Shown: positions 14,559 to 23,297 of the stretch, piece after piece
How positions within the stretch are numbered: the stretch's first letter is position 1
Layout of the letters: every line of letters starts with the position of its first letter
Assembly: GCA_019313505.1 (NCBI GenBank)
Contig: JAFDBA010000014.1
Span: 1-25,683 of the forward strand
From: Deltaproteobacteria bacterium
Lineage (GTDB): Bacteria; Desulfobacterota; Desulfobacteria; Desulfobacterales; UBA11574
Direction of reading: 5' to 3'
DNA length: 25,683 nucleotides
Notes under the pieces: model-generated
What the model was told of the DNA's origin: nothing
The model's database searches: none
Seen by the model: only the letters and a program-made list of their open reading frames with translations
Translations under genes and position numbers: made by a program

Positions 14559-15767
14559 CTATCGCTTTTCTTCCATCATCTTCTGAATACGAAGTCTCAA
14601 AGCATTCAGACGTATAAAGCCTTCAGCATCTTTCTGGCTGTATACACTGTCATTTTCAAAAGTTGCAAAATCCTCACTGTAAATCGATTCATCTGATTTA
14701 CGTCCCAGGACACTGCAGTTCCCCTTGTAAAGCTCAAGTCGTACAACCCCTGAGACATTCATCTGGGTTTGATCGACCATATCCTGCAAGAGTTTCATTT
14801 CAGGTGAAAACCAAAAGCCATAATACACAAGCTCGGAATATTTTGGAATTAAAGAATCCCTCAGGTGCATTACTTCCCTGTCCATTGTAATCGATTCAAT
14901 CGCCATGTGGGCTGCCCTCAACACCGTGCCGCCCGGAGTTTCATAAACACCACGGGATTTCATACCGACAAAACGGTTCTCGACAATATCGATCCTGCCG
15001 ATGCCGTTACGCCCCCCTAACCTGTTTAGCTCTTTGAGAAGTTCTGCCGGGGACATGTTTTTATCGTTTATGGCCACAGGATCACCCTGTTTAAACGTTA
15101 TTTCTATAATTTCAGCCTGGTCCGGTGCGGCCTGGGGTGAAACCGTCATAATAAACATGTCGTCAGGCGGCTGTTTCCATGGGTCCTCAAGCAGGCCCCC
15201 TTCAAAACTTATGTGAAGGAGATTTCCGTCGGTACTGTATGGTTTTGCACGGGTTGTCGGCACCTCGATACCGTGCTGTTCGGCAAAGGCCATCAAGGCG
15301 CTTCGCGAGTTAAGCTCCCACTCACGCCAGGGAGCAATAATCCTTATATGCGGATCCATTGCAAAATAGCTGAGCTCAAACCTCACCTGGTCGTTTCCTT
15401 TTCCGGTGGCACCATGGCTCACAGCATCCGCCCCCTCAATCCCGGCAATCTCCATCTGCCGTTTTGCAATCAGAGGCCTGGCAAGAGAGGTGCCCAGAAG
15501 ATACTGTCCTTCATAAATAGCATTTGCCCGAAACGCAGGGAAAACATAATCTTTTACAAAGGTTTCCTTCAAATCATCTATATAAACCTTGGTTGCCCCT
15601 GTTTTTAAGGCGTTTTCCTCTACCCGATTCAGATCATCCCCCTGGCCTACATCTGCAGAAAATGCAACAACATCACAACGGTAAGTTTGGATCAGCCACT
15701 TTAAAATCACCGATGTATCCAGTCCACCGGAATAAGCTAAAACCACCTTGTTAACGGTATCAGACAC
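14559..15767 (-). CDS. argG: Argininosuccinate synthase
   Basis: A 402-residue ATP-dependent ligase joining citrulline and aspartate to argininosuccinate. The N-terminal PP-loop AYSGGLDTS (11-19) of N-type ATP pyrophosphatases is intact, and GATGKGNDQVRFE and the C-terminal region fit the family; the length is standard. The start is GTG, with AGGGGA 7 nt upstream inside the end of argF. Only 3 bp separate it from the argF stop, so translational coupling is likely. Confidence 0.97.
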   Translation of the reverse strand: MSDTVNKVVLAYSGGLDTSVILKWLIQTYRCDVVAFSADVGQGDDLNRVEENALKTGATKVYIDDLKETFVKDYVFPAFRANAIYEGQYLLGTSLARPLIAKRQMEIAGIEGADAVSHGATGKGNDQVRFELSYFAMDPHIRIIAPWREWELNSRSALMAFAEQHGIEVPTTRAKPYSTDGNLLHISFEGGLLEDPWKQPPDDMFIMTVSPQAAPDQAEIIEITFKQGDPVAINDKNMSPAELLKELNRLGGRNGIGRIDIVENRFVGMKSRGVYETPGGTVLRAAHMAIESITMDREVMHLRDSLIPKYSELVYYGFWFSPEMKLLQDMVDQTQMNVSGVVRLELYKGNCSVLGRKSDESIYSEDFATFENDSVYSQKDAEGFIRLNALRLRIQKMMEEKR

Positions 15768-15770
15768 GAT

Positions 15771-16688
15771 CTAATCCCCTTTCATTAAAACATCAAGTAT
15801 AGCTTTATGCATGTGGAGTTTGTTTTCAGCTTGATCCCAGACAACTGAATTCGGACCTTCCAGCACATTTTCGCTAATCTCTTCACCCCTGTGCGCCGGG
15901 AGGCAATGCATCACTATAACATCTTGGCTCGCATTTTTTAGAAGCGCTTGATCTACCTGAAAAGCCTCAAACACATGCTTTCTTTTACCGTGCTCACTCT
16001 CCTGTCCCATGCTGGCCCAGACATCGGTATAGATTACATCGGCATTTTTTACCGCTTCAACAGCATTCGATGTTACGGCAATTTTCCCAACCCCTTTCTC
16101 AAGAGCCTTTTCCAAAACATCCCTACGAGGGGGATACTTGTCCGGGCATGCTAAAACAAGGTTCAAATCCAAAACAGCCGCAGCATTTAGCCATGAATGA
16201 GCTACATTATTCCCATCTCCGACCCAGGCTATCCTGATATCCTTATAATCGCCTTTAATATCTATCACCGTCATAATATCACTTAATACCTGGCACGGAT
16301 GAAATAGATCGGTCAATGCATTTATGACCGGAATGTTAGCAAATTCGGCGAACTCTTTCAACAGATCCTGTGAATATGTCCTAATCGCCAAACCGTCTAA
16401 GTATCTTGAAAGAACTCTGGCGGTATCTCGAACAGGTTCGTTTCGTGCTATCTGAGTGTCCTTGGCGCTCATGAAAATTGGCGTCCCCCCAAGCTGAACC
16501 ATTGCCACTTCAAAGGAGAGGCGTGTGCGAGTAGACGGTTTGTCAAATATAAGACCCAGGGTTTTACCGGCAAGAGGCTTGTCTGCAACCCCGTTTTTAT
16601 ACCTTTTTTTTAGTTCAGTTGCCCGTTCAAAGAGTTCTTCAAAATCCTCTCTGGTAAGATCTATAAGTGTCAAAATGTCTTTTTTCAA
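15771..16688 (-). CDS. argF: Ornithine carbamoyltransferase
   Basis: A 305-residue transferase that forms citrulline from ornithine and carbamoyl phosphate. The carbamoyl-phosphate loop STRTR (52-56), HPCQ (130-133), DVWASMGQE (222-230) and the ornithine-binding HCLP (261-264) are all present. The start is TTG, overlapping the argD stop (TTGA), with GAGG 7 nt upstream; no better start is available in frame. The neighbours argD and argG form one unit with it. Confidence 0.97.
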   Translation of the reverse strand: MKKDILTLIDLTREDFEELFERATELKKRYKNGVADKPLAGKTLGLIFDKPSTRTRLSFEVAMVQLGGTPIFMSAKDTQIARNEPVRDTARVLSRYLDGLAIRTYSQDLLKEFAEFANIPVINALTDLFHPCQVLSDIMTVIDIKGDYKDIRIAWVGDGNNVAHSWLNAAAVLDLNLVLACPDKYPPRRDVLEKALEKGVGKIAVTSNAVEAVKNADVIYTDVWASMGQESEHGKRKHVFEAFQVDQALLKNASQDVIVMHCLPAHRGEEISENVLEGPNSVVWDQAENKLHMHKAILDVLMKGD

Positions 16689-17866
16689 TTTAAAACCTCA
16701 TCCAGGCATACTACGAGAGCGTCTATCTCTTTTTTTTCTATTATAAGCGGAGGAATAAACCGTAAAATATTCCCCTGGATGCAGTTTATGAGAAACCCTT
16801 TTTCCATGCACGAAGTAACAATCTTATCCCCCTCAATGTTCAACTTCATACCCAAAAGGAGACCCATACCGCGAACATCCTCGATCATTTCATGCCTGTC
16901 TTTCAACCATGAAAGCTTTTCCTTAAAATAAGCTCCTATTTTTTTGCAATGATCTATGATATTTTCTTCTGAAAGCACCCTTACAACTTCAAGTGAAGCC
17001 GCAGTGACAACCGGAGTGCCACCAAATGTCGAAGCATGTGATCCCGGCCCGAAAGCATCGGCCACTTCTTCTCTGGCCAGCATGGCCCCTATTGGCAATC
17101 CATTGGCAAGGGCTTTGGCCAGGGTCATTATATCCGGTTCCATATCGAAATGTTCATAGGCGAAAAGTTTTCCTGTACGTCCTATCCCTGTCTGTATCTC
17201 ATCGAATATCAAAAGAGTGCCGGTTTGGTCACAAGCTTGTCTTACGGCCTTAAGGTACCCTTGGTCAGGGCAGCAAACCCCGCCTTCACCCTGTATCGGT
17301 TCTATTAAAACAGCGCATGTTGACGGGCCTATTTTACTGAGCAATGCACCAATGTCATTAAACGGCACATAGTCAAAACCTTCGAGCACAGGTTCAAATC
17401 CTTTTTTTATCTTTTCCTGTCCGGTTGCAGAAAGGGTTGCCATGGTCCGACCATGAAAAGAATGCTCCATTGAAATTATTCTGTATCGCCCGTTTTCTCC
17501 TTTTTCCTTGAAATATATCCGGGCAAGCTTAATGGCGGCCTCATTTGCTTCAGCTCCGCTATTACAGAAAAAAACCCGGTCGGCAAAACTTTTCTCCGTA
17601 AGCCAGGATGCCAGCTCTATCTGGGGAATTGTATAATATAGATTAGACACGTGAAAAAGGGTGTCAGCCTGCCTTGAAAGCGCCTTTGAAACCCCCGGAT
17701 GTGCATGTCCGAGATTACATACGGCAATCCCGGCAACGAAATCGGTATATTTTTTACCCTGTGTATCCCAGAGCTTACATCCTTTGCCTTTTACTATGAC
17801 AATGGGAAATCTATTGTAGGTTTTTGCGATAACCTGATCTGCTTTTTTAATTATCTCTTGGGTCAT
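16685..17866 (-). CDS. argD: Acetylornithine aminotransferase
   Basis: A 393-residue class III PLP aminotransferase converting N-acetylglutamate semialdehyde to N-acetylornithine. The PLP lysine is K251 in TLAKALANGLPIGA. SGAEANE (103-109), HGRT (138-141) and DEIQTGIGRTG (222-232) are present. The same family can also act as succinyldiaminopimelate aminotransferase, and the nearby lysA and dapF make a dual role possible but unproven. The ATG has AAGGG about 7 nt upstream and lies 19 bp after the argB stop. Confidence 0.95.
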   Translation of the reverse strand: MTQEIIKKADQVIAKTYNRFPIVIVKGKGCKLWDTQGKKYTDFVAGIAVCNLGHAHPGVSKALSRQADTLFHVSNLYYTIPQIELASWLTEKSFADRVFFCNSGAEANEAAIKLARIYFKEKGENGRYRIISMEHSFHGRTMATLSATGQEKIKKGFEPVLEGFDYVPFNDIGALLSKIGPSTCAVLIEPIQGEGGVCCPDQGYLKAVRQACDQTGTLLIFDEIQTGIGRTGKLFAYEHFDMEPDIMTLAKALANGLPIGAMLAREEVADAFGPGSHASTFGGTPVVTAASLEVVRVLSEENIIDHCKKIGAYFKEKLSWLKDRHEMIEDVRGMGLLLGMKLNIEGDKIVTSCMEKGFLINCIQGNILRFIPPLIIEKKEIDALVVCLDEVLN

Positions 17867-17885
17867 TGTGAACCCTTTCCGTCAA

Positions 17886-18761
17886 TCATATGGTTACCTC
17901 TGTGCCGATCCCTTTATCGGTAAAAAGCTCGAGTAATAAGGCATGGCGCTTGTTGCCGTTTATAATGTGAACCTTTCCAACTCCGTTTTTCAGCGCATCT
18001 AAAGCACATTCGATTTTAGGGATCATTCCTCCTGAAATGGTTTTTTCTTCCACCATCTGATTGATGTTCTCCGCACGAATTGAAGAAATGAGGGACCCTG
18101 AAGCATCGAGAACGCCATCTACATCGGTTAGCAAAATCAATCGGCCTGCTGAAAGAGCTATGGCAATACTGCTTGCAACGAGGTCTGCATTTATGTTGTA
18201 TGTTTCACCGGATTCCCCTGCCCCGACCGGTGCGATAATAGGAATAAAATCCTGTTGGGTCAGCGTATTGATGATACCAGGGTTGATATGGGTAACCTCA
18301 CCTACCAGGCCCGGATCGATTATCTCCGGCGGCTTATCCTTATCCTCCTGGTAAACGATATGAAGTTTTCTGGCACGAATAAGCCCTCCGTCCTTACCGC
18401 TCAACCCCACAGCCTTACCCCCCTGCTGATTGATCTGAGCAACAATCCCCTTGTTCACCTTGCCCCCTAAAACCATTTCCACCACGTCCATAGTCGCCTC
18501 ATCCGTGAGACGCATCCCCTTAATGAACCTGGAATTCATACCCATGCGGTCAAGGACCGAGTTGATCTGCGGACCACCACCGTGAACAACAACCGGATTA
18601 AGTCCAGTAAATTTCATTAAAGTAATGTCACGGGCAAAATCTTCCTTCAACTGCTCGTCGACCATGGCATGACCCCCGTACTTTACCACTATGGTCATAC
18701 CGTAGAAACGGCGAATATAAGGCAGAGCCTCAATCAGTATGTCGGCAACATTTGAGTTCAT
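17886..18761 (-). CDS. argB: Acetylglutamate kinase
   Basis: A 291-residue amino acid kinase phosphorylating N-acetylglutamate. KYGGHAM (27-33) and VVHGGGPQIN are the ATP and substrate glycine loops. Before the kinase core there is a helix of about 20 residues (ILIEALPYIRRFYGMTIVV), a feature of arginine-inhibited hexameric acetylglutamate kinases that is absent from the E. coli dimeric form, so feedback inhibition by arginine is expected. It begins 12 bp after hslU with a poor ribosome binding site (TGGA), so it probably depends on coupling. Confidence 0.96.
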   Translation of the reverse strand: MNSNVADILIEALPYIRRFYGMTIVVKYGGHAMVDEQLKEDFARDITLMKFTGLNPVVVHGGGPQINSVLDRMGMNSRFIKGMRLTDEATMDVVEMVLGGKVNKGIVAQINQQGGKAVGLSGKDGGLIRARKLHIVYQEDKDKPPEIIDPGLVGEVTHINPGIINTLTQQDFIPIIAPVGAGESGETYNINADLVASSIAIALSAGRLILLTDVDGVLDASGSLISSIRAENINQMVEEKTISGGMIPKIECALDALKNGVGKVHIINGNKRHALLLELFTDKGIGTEVTI

Positions 18762-18773
18762 ATTTGTTATCCA

Positions 18774-20147
18774 TTATAAAATGTACCTGCTAAGGTCCTC
18801 GTCATCTTTGATATCCTTTAATTTATCTTCCACATACTTTTTATCGATGACTATTTTCTTTTCCTGCATATCCGGTGCTTCAAAAAGGATGTCTTCCAGC
18901 ATGCATTCCATAAGGGTGTAGAGCCTCCTGGCACCGATATTCTCGGTCATGTTGTTAACCTCTTCAGCAATCCTTGCTATTTCTTCAACAGCCTCATCCT
19001 TAAAAACAACATCAACAGCTTCGGTCTTTAAAAGAGCCATATACTGAAGGATTAAAGCATTTTTGGGTTCTGTCAGTATCCTTACAAACTCCTTCTGACC
19101 AAGAGCATCCAGTTCCACCCTTATGGGGAACCGGCCCTGGAGTTCCGGAATTAAATCCGAAGGCTTGACGGTATGAAAAGCACCGGCAGCAATGAAAAGA
19201 ATATTGTCAGTCTTAACCGGGCCGTACTTTGTTATAACAGTGCTACCTTCAATGATCGGGAGAAGATCCCTCTGAACACCCCCCCTGGACACATCGGGAC
19301 CGTGGGTGCCGTCTCCCCCGGCAATTTTATCAATTTCATCAAGAAAAATTATTCCTGACTGCTCCACTTTTATTATGGCCTCTTTTATCACCTTGTCCAT
19401 ATCTACCAGGTTCTGAGCCTCTTCAGCCGCAAGCATCTCCATGGCTTCATGTACTTTTACCTTGCGCCGCTTTGTATTTTTGGGAAGAAGGCTACCCATC
19501 ATATCTTTAAAATTAATCCCCATCTCCTCCATACCGACGTTGGAGAAAATCTCCACCATGGGCATGGTTCTCTCCGATACGTCAAGATCAACATATCGAT
19601 TGTCCAGTTTCCCCTGATGAAGCATTTTCCGAAGCTTCTCCCTTGTGGGGGAAGATTCATCGCTTTTATATGTTACAAGTTCAAACTGTGTCTCTTTTGA
19701 ATCTTCACGCTTCTGTGTCGGCTGTACTCCTCCTTTTGGAAGCAAAAGATCGAGCATTCTCTCTTCGGCAATCTGCCGCCCCTTTTCTTTGACAGCCTCC
19801 TGTTCCTTTGATTTAAGCACATTGACAGTAAGTTCGAGAAGATCTCTTACCATAGATTCAACGTCCCGCCCCACATATCCTACTTCCGTAAACTTGGAAG
19901 CCTCAACTTTAGTAAATGGAGAATCTGTTAAATTTGAAAGCCTCCTCGCTATCTCTGTCTTCCCTACCCCGGTGGGACCGATAAGGATAATATTCTTCGG
20001 GACAATTTCATCACGAAGATCTTCCGGCACCTGTTGCCTTCGCCAACGATTCCTCAATGCAATGGCAACAGAGCGTTTTGCCTGGTGCTGGCCAATTATA
20101 TATTTATCAAGTTCTTGAACGATTTCGTTTGGTTTTAGACTGCTCAT
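18774..20147 (-). CDS. hslU: HslU, ATPase subunit of the HslUV protease
   Basis: A 457-residue AAA+ unfoldase that feeds proteins to the HslV peptidase. Walker A GPTGVGKT (57-64), the pore loop GYVG (90-93), a charged I-domain (about 110-245), Walker B FLDEID (268-273) and sensor/arginine elements are visible. The C-terminal LSRYIL is the tail that docks into HslV. The gene follows hslV, but a 261-bp gap holding a repeat element with a 68-bp tandem duplication separates them, while argB starts only 12 bp after its stop. Confidence 0.97.
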   Translation of the reverse strand: MSSLKPNEIVQELDKYIIGQHQAKRSVAIALRNRWRRQQVPEDLRDEIVPKNIILIGPTGVGKTEIARRLSNLTDSPFTKVEASKFTEVGYVGRDVESMVRDLLELTVNVLKSKEQEAVKEKGRQIAEERMLDLLLPKGGVQPTQKREDSKETQFELVTYKSDESSPTREKLRKMLHQGKLDNRYVDLDVSERTMPMVEIFSNVGMEEMGINFKDMMGSLLPKNTKRRKVKVHEAMEMLAAEEAQNLVDMDKVIKEAIIKVEQSGIIFLDEIDKIAGGDGTHGPDVSRGGVQRDLLPIIEGSTVITKYGPVKTDNILFIAAGAFHTVKPSDLIPELQGRFPIRVELDALGQKEFVRILTEPKNALILQYMALLKTEAVDVVFKDEAVEEIARIAEEVNNMTENIGARRLYTLMECMLEDILFEAPDMQEKKIVIDKKYVEDKLKDIKDDEDLSRYIL

Positions 20148-20178
20148 TTTTTTCTACCTGTTGTAATTTGTCATTTGT

Positions 20179-20408
20179 GATGGCGTCGTAGAAAGTCCCA
20201 TCTACTGCGTTGTAGTATTTTTACAGACACTCGGCATACTACATGTATGGCCTCGTTCCTGAAAAAATACTACGCCTTGTATATGAACCTTTTTACTTAG
20301 CCATCACTACATGTATGGCCTCGTTCCTGAAAAAATACTACGCCTTGTATATGAACCTTTTTACTTAGCCATCTATAATTGAAGTTGGACTTTTTACGAG
20401 ACCGTCAT
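20179..20408. repeat. MITE-like repeat element between hslV and hslU
   Basis: The element is bounded by an inverted repeat with TCGTAGAAAGTCC on the left and GGACTTTTTACGA on the right (one mismatch over 13 bp, extended by imperfect GATGGCG/CGTCATC). Inside are CTGCGTTGTAGTATTTTT, a palindrome CATACTACATGTATG and a perfect tandem duplication listed separately. No coding frame is present. It accounts for nearly all of the hslV-hslU gap. No clean target duplication was found. Confidence 0.7.
20238..20373. repeat. Perfect 68-bp tandem direct duplication
   Basis: 20238-20305 and 20306-20373 are identical, base for base, each starting ACTACATGTATGGCCTCG and ending TACTTAGCCATC. Perfect identity suggests a recent slippage or unequal crossover, or an assembly feature. 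Confidence 0.95.
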
Positions 20409-20939
20409 CTACAACTCTTCAATCGTAATAGTATCATTTGTAAATACGCATAGGGAACTTGCTATTTTCATCGCCTCTTTAACAATTTCAGCAGCATCCA
20501 TATCCGTATTTCTTAGCATGGCTTTTGCCGCCGCCTGGGCTCCGACCCCACCGGACCCCACACCCATGAGGCCCTCATCCGGCTCAATCACATCACCGTT
20601 TCCTGAAATAAGAAACATGTTTTTATCATCCACCGCAATCATGATGGCCTCAAGACGTCTCAAATACTTGTCAGTACGCCAGTCCCGTGCCAATTCAACA
20701 GCACTGCGCGTCAGATTACCATTATAACGCTCGAGCTTTTTTTCCAGACGTTCTGAAAGGTTTAAAGCATCGGCCGTGGCGCCGGCAAATCCAACGATTA
20801 TCCTGTCATTGTAAATCCTTCTGACCTTTTTTGCCTTATGCTTTATAACGGTATTATTTAATGTAACCTGTCCGTCACCGGCCACAGCCGCTTTACCCTT
20901 ATGCCTGACAGCAAGAATTGTTGTGCCATGAAATTTCAT
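20409..20939 (-). CDS. hslV: HslV, peptidase subunit of the HslUV protease
   Basis: A 176-residue proteasome-like N-terminal-nucleophile threonine protease. The start MKFHGTTILAV shows the nucleophile after removal of five residues (T6). The GDGQVT, FAGATADA and GSGGVGAQAAAKAM motifs are typical. The length agrees with the family. The ATG has only a distant AGGGA upstream. A MITE-like element lies between xerC and this gene, and another repeat between it and hslU. Confidence 0.97.
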   Translation of the reverse strand: MKFHGTTILAVRHKGKAAVAGDGQVTLNNTVIKHKAKKVRRIYNDRIIVGFAGATADALNLSERLEKKLERYNGNLTRSAVELARDWRTDKYLRRLEAIMIAVDDKNMFLISGNGDVIEPDEGLMGVGSGGVGAQAAAKAMLRNTDMDAAEIVKEAMKIASSLCVFTNDTITIEEL

Positions 20940-20956
20940 CGTTTTATTTTTTCCCT

Positions 20957-20961
20957 GTGTT
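20957..20961. repeat. Left target-site duplication (GTGTT) of the 180-bp element
   Basis: GTGTT directly precedes the left terminus of the element. The same pentamer follows the right terminus at 21142-21146. Confidence 0.75.
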
Positions 20962-21141
20962 GAGACCTTTGAAAAATATCCAATTTTGCCTGCCCAGTTA
21001 AATCCGTCTTAAATATTTAACCGGGGTTCAAGTCCAAGGAAGGCGAAAATTTTAACCACAGGAATACATTTAGTATTTTGAGGATTAAAATTTGAGCCTG
21101 ACGCCGGGATTGGGCAAAAGGGGGCGTTTTTCAAAGGTCTC
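20962..21141. mobile_element. 180-bp MITE-like element between xerC and hslV
   Basis: Perfect 15-bp terminal inverted repeats, GAGACCTTTGAAAAA at 20962-20976 and TTTTTCAAAGGTCTC at 21127-21141, are flanked by the direct pentamer GTGTT on both sides. There is no coding capacity. A related, internally deleted copy in the opposite orientation lies between the tRNA genes at 7838-7979. These are the marks of a non-autonomous element moved by a transposase not present in this window. Confidence 0.88.
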
Positions 21142-21146
21142 GTGTT
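21142..21146. repeat. Right target-site duplication (GTGTT) overlapping the xerC stop codon
   Basis: The pentamer after the right terminus equals that before the left one. Its last two bases are part of the xerC TAA (21147-21145 on the minus strand). Confidence 0.75.
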
Positions 21147-22077
21147 ATCGTCTCGGGTGCGCCTTGTCATAGGTTTCCATTAACCTGTCGATACTTACAT
21201 GAGTATATTTCTGGGTAGTGGAAAGGCTTTTATGGCCCAAAAGCTCTTGTACCACCCTCAAATCCGCCCCTGCATCAAGCAAGTGAGTTGCAAATGAATG
21301 ACGTATGGAATGGGGTGAAACAGGTATTAACAATCCACATTCTTTTGCTGTCTTTTCCAGAATACGTGCTATCGAACGGGTCGTAAGGCGGCCCTTGTTT
21401 TTATTTAAAAAGAGCGGCGTATTTTCGTCAGTGCTTATGCCGGTTTCGATTTGTAATCTTTTTCTGTAATCGGAAATAGCATTTAAAGCCTTCCTGCCCA
21501 CAGGTAGAATACGTTCCTTGTTCCCTTTTCCAAGCACTCGGATCACTTGCTTTGTAAAATCAACATCAAACACATTCATACCGGCAAGCTCTGAAACACG
21601 TATACCGCTCGAATAAAGGGTTTCAAAAATTGCACGACTTCTTAAACCAAAAAGAGTGTCTGTCCTTATTGAATCAAGCAACCTGAAAATGTCATCAACA
21701 GGAAGATAGACAGGAATCGTTTTTTTCTGTTTTGGCGTCAAAATCGAATCAAGCGGGTTGTCCGGAATAACACCACGTTTGACGAGATATCTGAAAAAAG
21801 AACGGGTAGCTGAAAGCTTCCTCGCTATGGTAATCTTTTTGTTCTTCTTGTGTAAAAATCCCAGATAACCCCTTATCATCAGCCCATTGACCTGATCTGC
21901 AGTAATATTACCCGTAGAATTTTGTTTCTTCCCTGAAAAGATTTCTTTATTAATAAATGCTACGAACTCTTTGAGGTCATGAGAGTAAGCACGACATGTA
22001 TTTATGGAGTACCCCTTTTCAGAGGAAAGGGACTCGATGAAAGATTTTATCTGATTCTTCAAAGAAAGTGAAATCAT
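21145..22077 (-). CDS. xerC: Tyrosine recombinase XerC
   Basis: A 310-residue tyrosine recombinase for chromosome-dimer resolution at dif, acting with a XerD partner that is not in the window. The N-terminal SAM-like core-binding domain (about 5-105) is followed by the catalytic domain with R160 (SSGIRVSEL), K184 (GKGNKER), H257-x-x-R260 (PHSIRHSFATHLLDAGA), H282 (LLGHKSLSTTQKYTH) and the nucleophile Y291. The conserved xerC-hslV-hslU order supports XerC rather than a phage integrase. The start ATG at 22077 is 5 bp after the stop of the Rho_N gene; a TTG immediately before it is also in frame. The stop codon lies in the target duplication of the MITE-like element. Confidence 0.93.
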   Translation of the reverse strand: MISLSLKNQIKSFIESLSSEKGYSINTCRAYSHDLKEFVAFINKEIFSGKKQNSTGNITADQVNGLMIRGYLGFLHKKNKKITIARKLSATRSFFRYLVKRGVIPDNPLDSILTPKQKKTIPVYLPVDDIFRLLDSIRTDTLFGLRSRAIFETLYSSGIRVSELAGMNVFDVDFTKQVIRVLGKGNKERILPVGRKALNAISDYRKRLQIETGISTDENTPLFLNKNKGRLTTRSIARILEKTAKECGLLIPVSPHSIRHSFATHLLDAGADLRVVQELLGHKSLSTTQKYTHVSIDRLMETYDKAHPRR

Positions 22078-22082
22078 CAAAA

Positions 22083-22409
22083 TCAGGCTGCTATGCGCGT
22101 TTTTTTCTTCAATCTGGTGATACGGCGTCTGTAAATTTTCGCCATTTTATTATCATTATTGCTTAGCGCGGCTTCTCGCTCCGTCTTCAGGTTTTTAATC
22201 TTTTCCTTAATTTTCCGAACCGAGGAATCACTCTTTTTCACGGAATCTTCTGTTATCCCTCTGGCCTTTTTTATAGCGCTGATGAGTTCGGCCTTGTTCA
22301 TTCCATGAACTCCTGTCAATTCAGGTATTTGTTTACCAACATCCCTCAATTCCGTGGCCGTCATTTTATCCAGCGGTTTTTCTTTGGTCTCCTTTGTCTT
22401 TTTACCCAT
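22083..22409 (-). CDS. Rho N-terminal-domain-containing small protein
   Basis: A 108-residue, strongly basic protein. Residues 13-50 (LDKMTATELRDVGKQIPELT, then GVHGMNKAELISAIKKA) match the SAP-like Rho_N helix-extended-helix fold, which binds nucleic acid. The second half is a charged, probably coiled helix (VRKIKEKIKNLKTEREAALS and RRRITRLKKKTR). The function is unknown. Coupling to xerC (5 bp gap) suggests a nucleic-acid-related role, but this is inference. The ATG has AAAGGAG 11 nt upstream. Confidence 0.7.
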   Translation of the reverse strand: MGKKTKETKEKPLDKMTATELRDVGKQIPELTGVHGMNKAELISAIKKARGITEDSVKKSDSSVRKIKEKIKNLKTEREAALSNNDNKMAKIYRRRITRLKKKTRIAA

Positions 22410-22529
22410 GTTCCGAAAATCTCCTTTTCTTTCCTTTGTTTATAAAGCACAAGCGGAGGCCACAAAACCCCCGCTGAAAAAGTGGTTTATAAACAATTTT
22501 TACATATTATGTCAATAAATAGATGACCG

Positions 22530-23297
22530 TTATTCTCCCTTCCCTTTTTTCTCTTTATCCGCAAGCTCTAAGAACGGCTTGAAAAGATCTATGGGAAACG
22601 GAAAGATTGTGGTCGTATTCCGCTCGGTAGACATCTCCTGCATGGTCTGGAGATATCTTAGCTGCAGAGCAATTGGATGTTCACGAATAATTTCAGCAGC
22701 TTCGGCTAATTTGCTTGCGGCCTGAAATTCACCGTCTGCATTAATTATTTTGGCACGCCGTTCCCTCTCCGCCTCGGCCTGCTTGGCCATAGACCGCTGC
22801 ATCTCCTGGGGTAAGTCAATATGCTTGAGCTCCACTGTTGCAACCTTTATGCCCCAAGGATCCGTATGCATATCAAGAATTTCTTGAAGTTCAGAATTAA
22901 TCTTTTCCCTTGCAGATAACAGTTCATCTAGTTCTGCCTGGCCGCATACGCTCCTTAAAGTTGTCTGGGCCAGTTGAGACATGGCATAATTGTAGTCTTC
23001 AACTTCGATTACAGCTTTTACGGGTTCAATGACCCTGAAATAGATAACTGCATTTACCTTTACGGAAACATTGTCCCTGGTGATAACGTCCTGGGGATCA
23101 ACATCCATGACCACAAGGCGCATACTTACCTTTACCATTTTGTCAATAACCGGAATAAGTATGATCAATCCTGGCCCTTTTGCATCTATCACCCTACCGA
23201 GTCTGAATATAACCCCTCGCTCATATTCGTTTAAAATGCGTATGGCCGAAGACAGAAAAAAAACAGTCAGTATAATTATGGCTATTACCGTATACAC
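22530..23297 (-). CDS. Slipin / stomatin-like SPFH protein
   Basis: A 255-residue membrane scaffold protein. One N-terminal membrane helix (about 2-20) is followed by the SPFH/band 7 domain (EYERGVIFRLGRV, KGPGLIILIPVIDKMVKV, then DVDPQDVITRDNVSVKVNAV). A coiled, Ala/Glu-rich segment comes next (KQAEAERERRAKIINADGEF), then a hydrophobic patch near the C-terminus (TTTIFPFPIDLFKPF). The start GTG overlaps the nfeD stop by one base (TAGTG), with AGGAG upstream. In Pyrococcus the partner NfeD protease cleaves the hydrophobic C-terminal region of its slipin, and the same pairing is seen here. Confidence 0.9.
   Translation of the reverse strand: MYTVIAIIILTVFFLSSAIRILNEYERGVIFRLGRVIDAKGPGLIILIPVIDKMVKVSMRLVVMDVDPQDVITRDNVSVKVNAVIYFRVIEPVKAVIEVEDYNYAMSQLAQTTLRSVCGQAELDELLSAREKINSELQEILDMHTDPWGIKVATVELKHIDLPQEMQRSMAKQAEAERERRAKIINADGEFQAASKLAEAAEIIREHPIALQLRYLQTMQEMSTERNTTTIFPFPIDLFKPFLELADKEKKGKGE

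Noticed and set aside
21145..22077. Tyrosine recombinase as a phage or island integrase
   Set aside because: Linkage to hslV-hslU and the XerC-type sequence indicate the housekeeping recombinase; no attachment sites or phage genes are nearby.
22450..22476. AGCGG...CCGCT hairpin between the slipin and Rho_N genes
   Set aside because: The stem is short and has no T-run on the transcribed strand, so a terminator is not supported.
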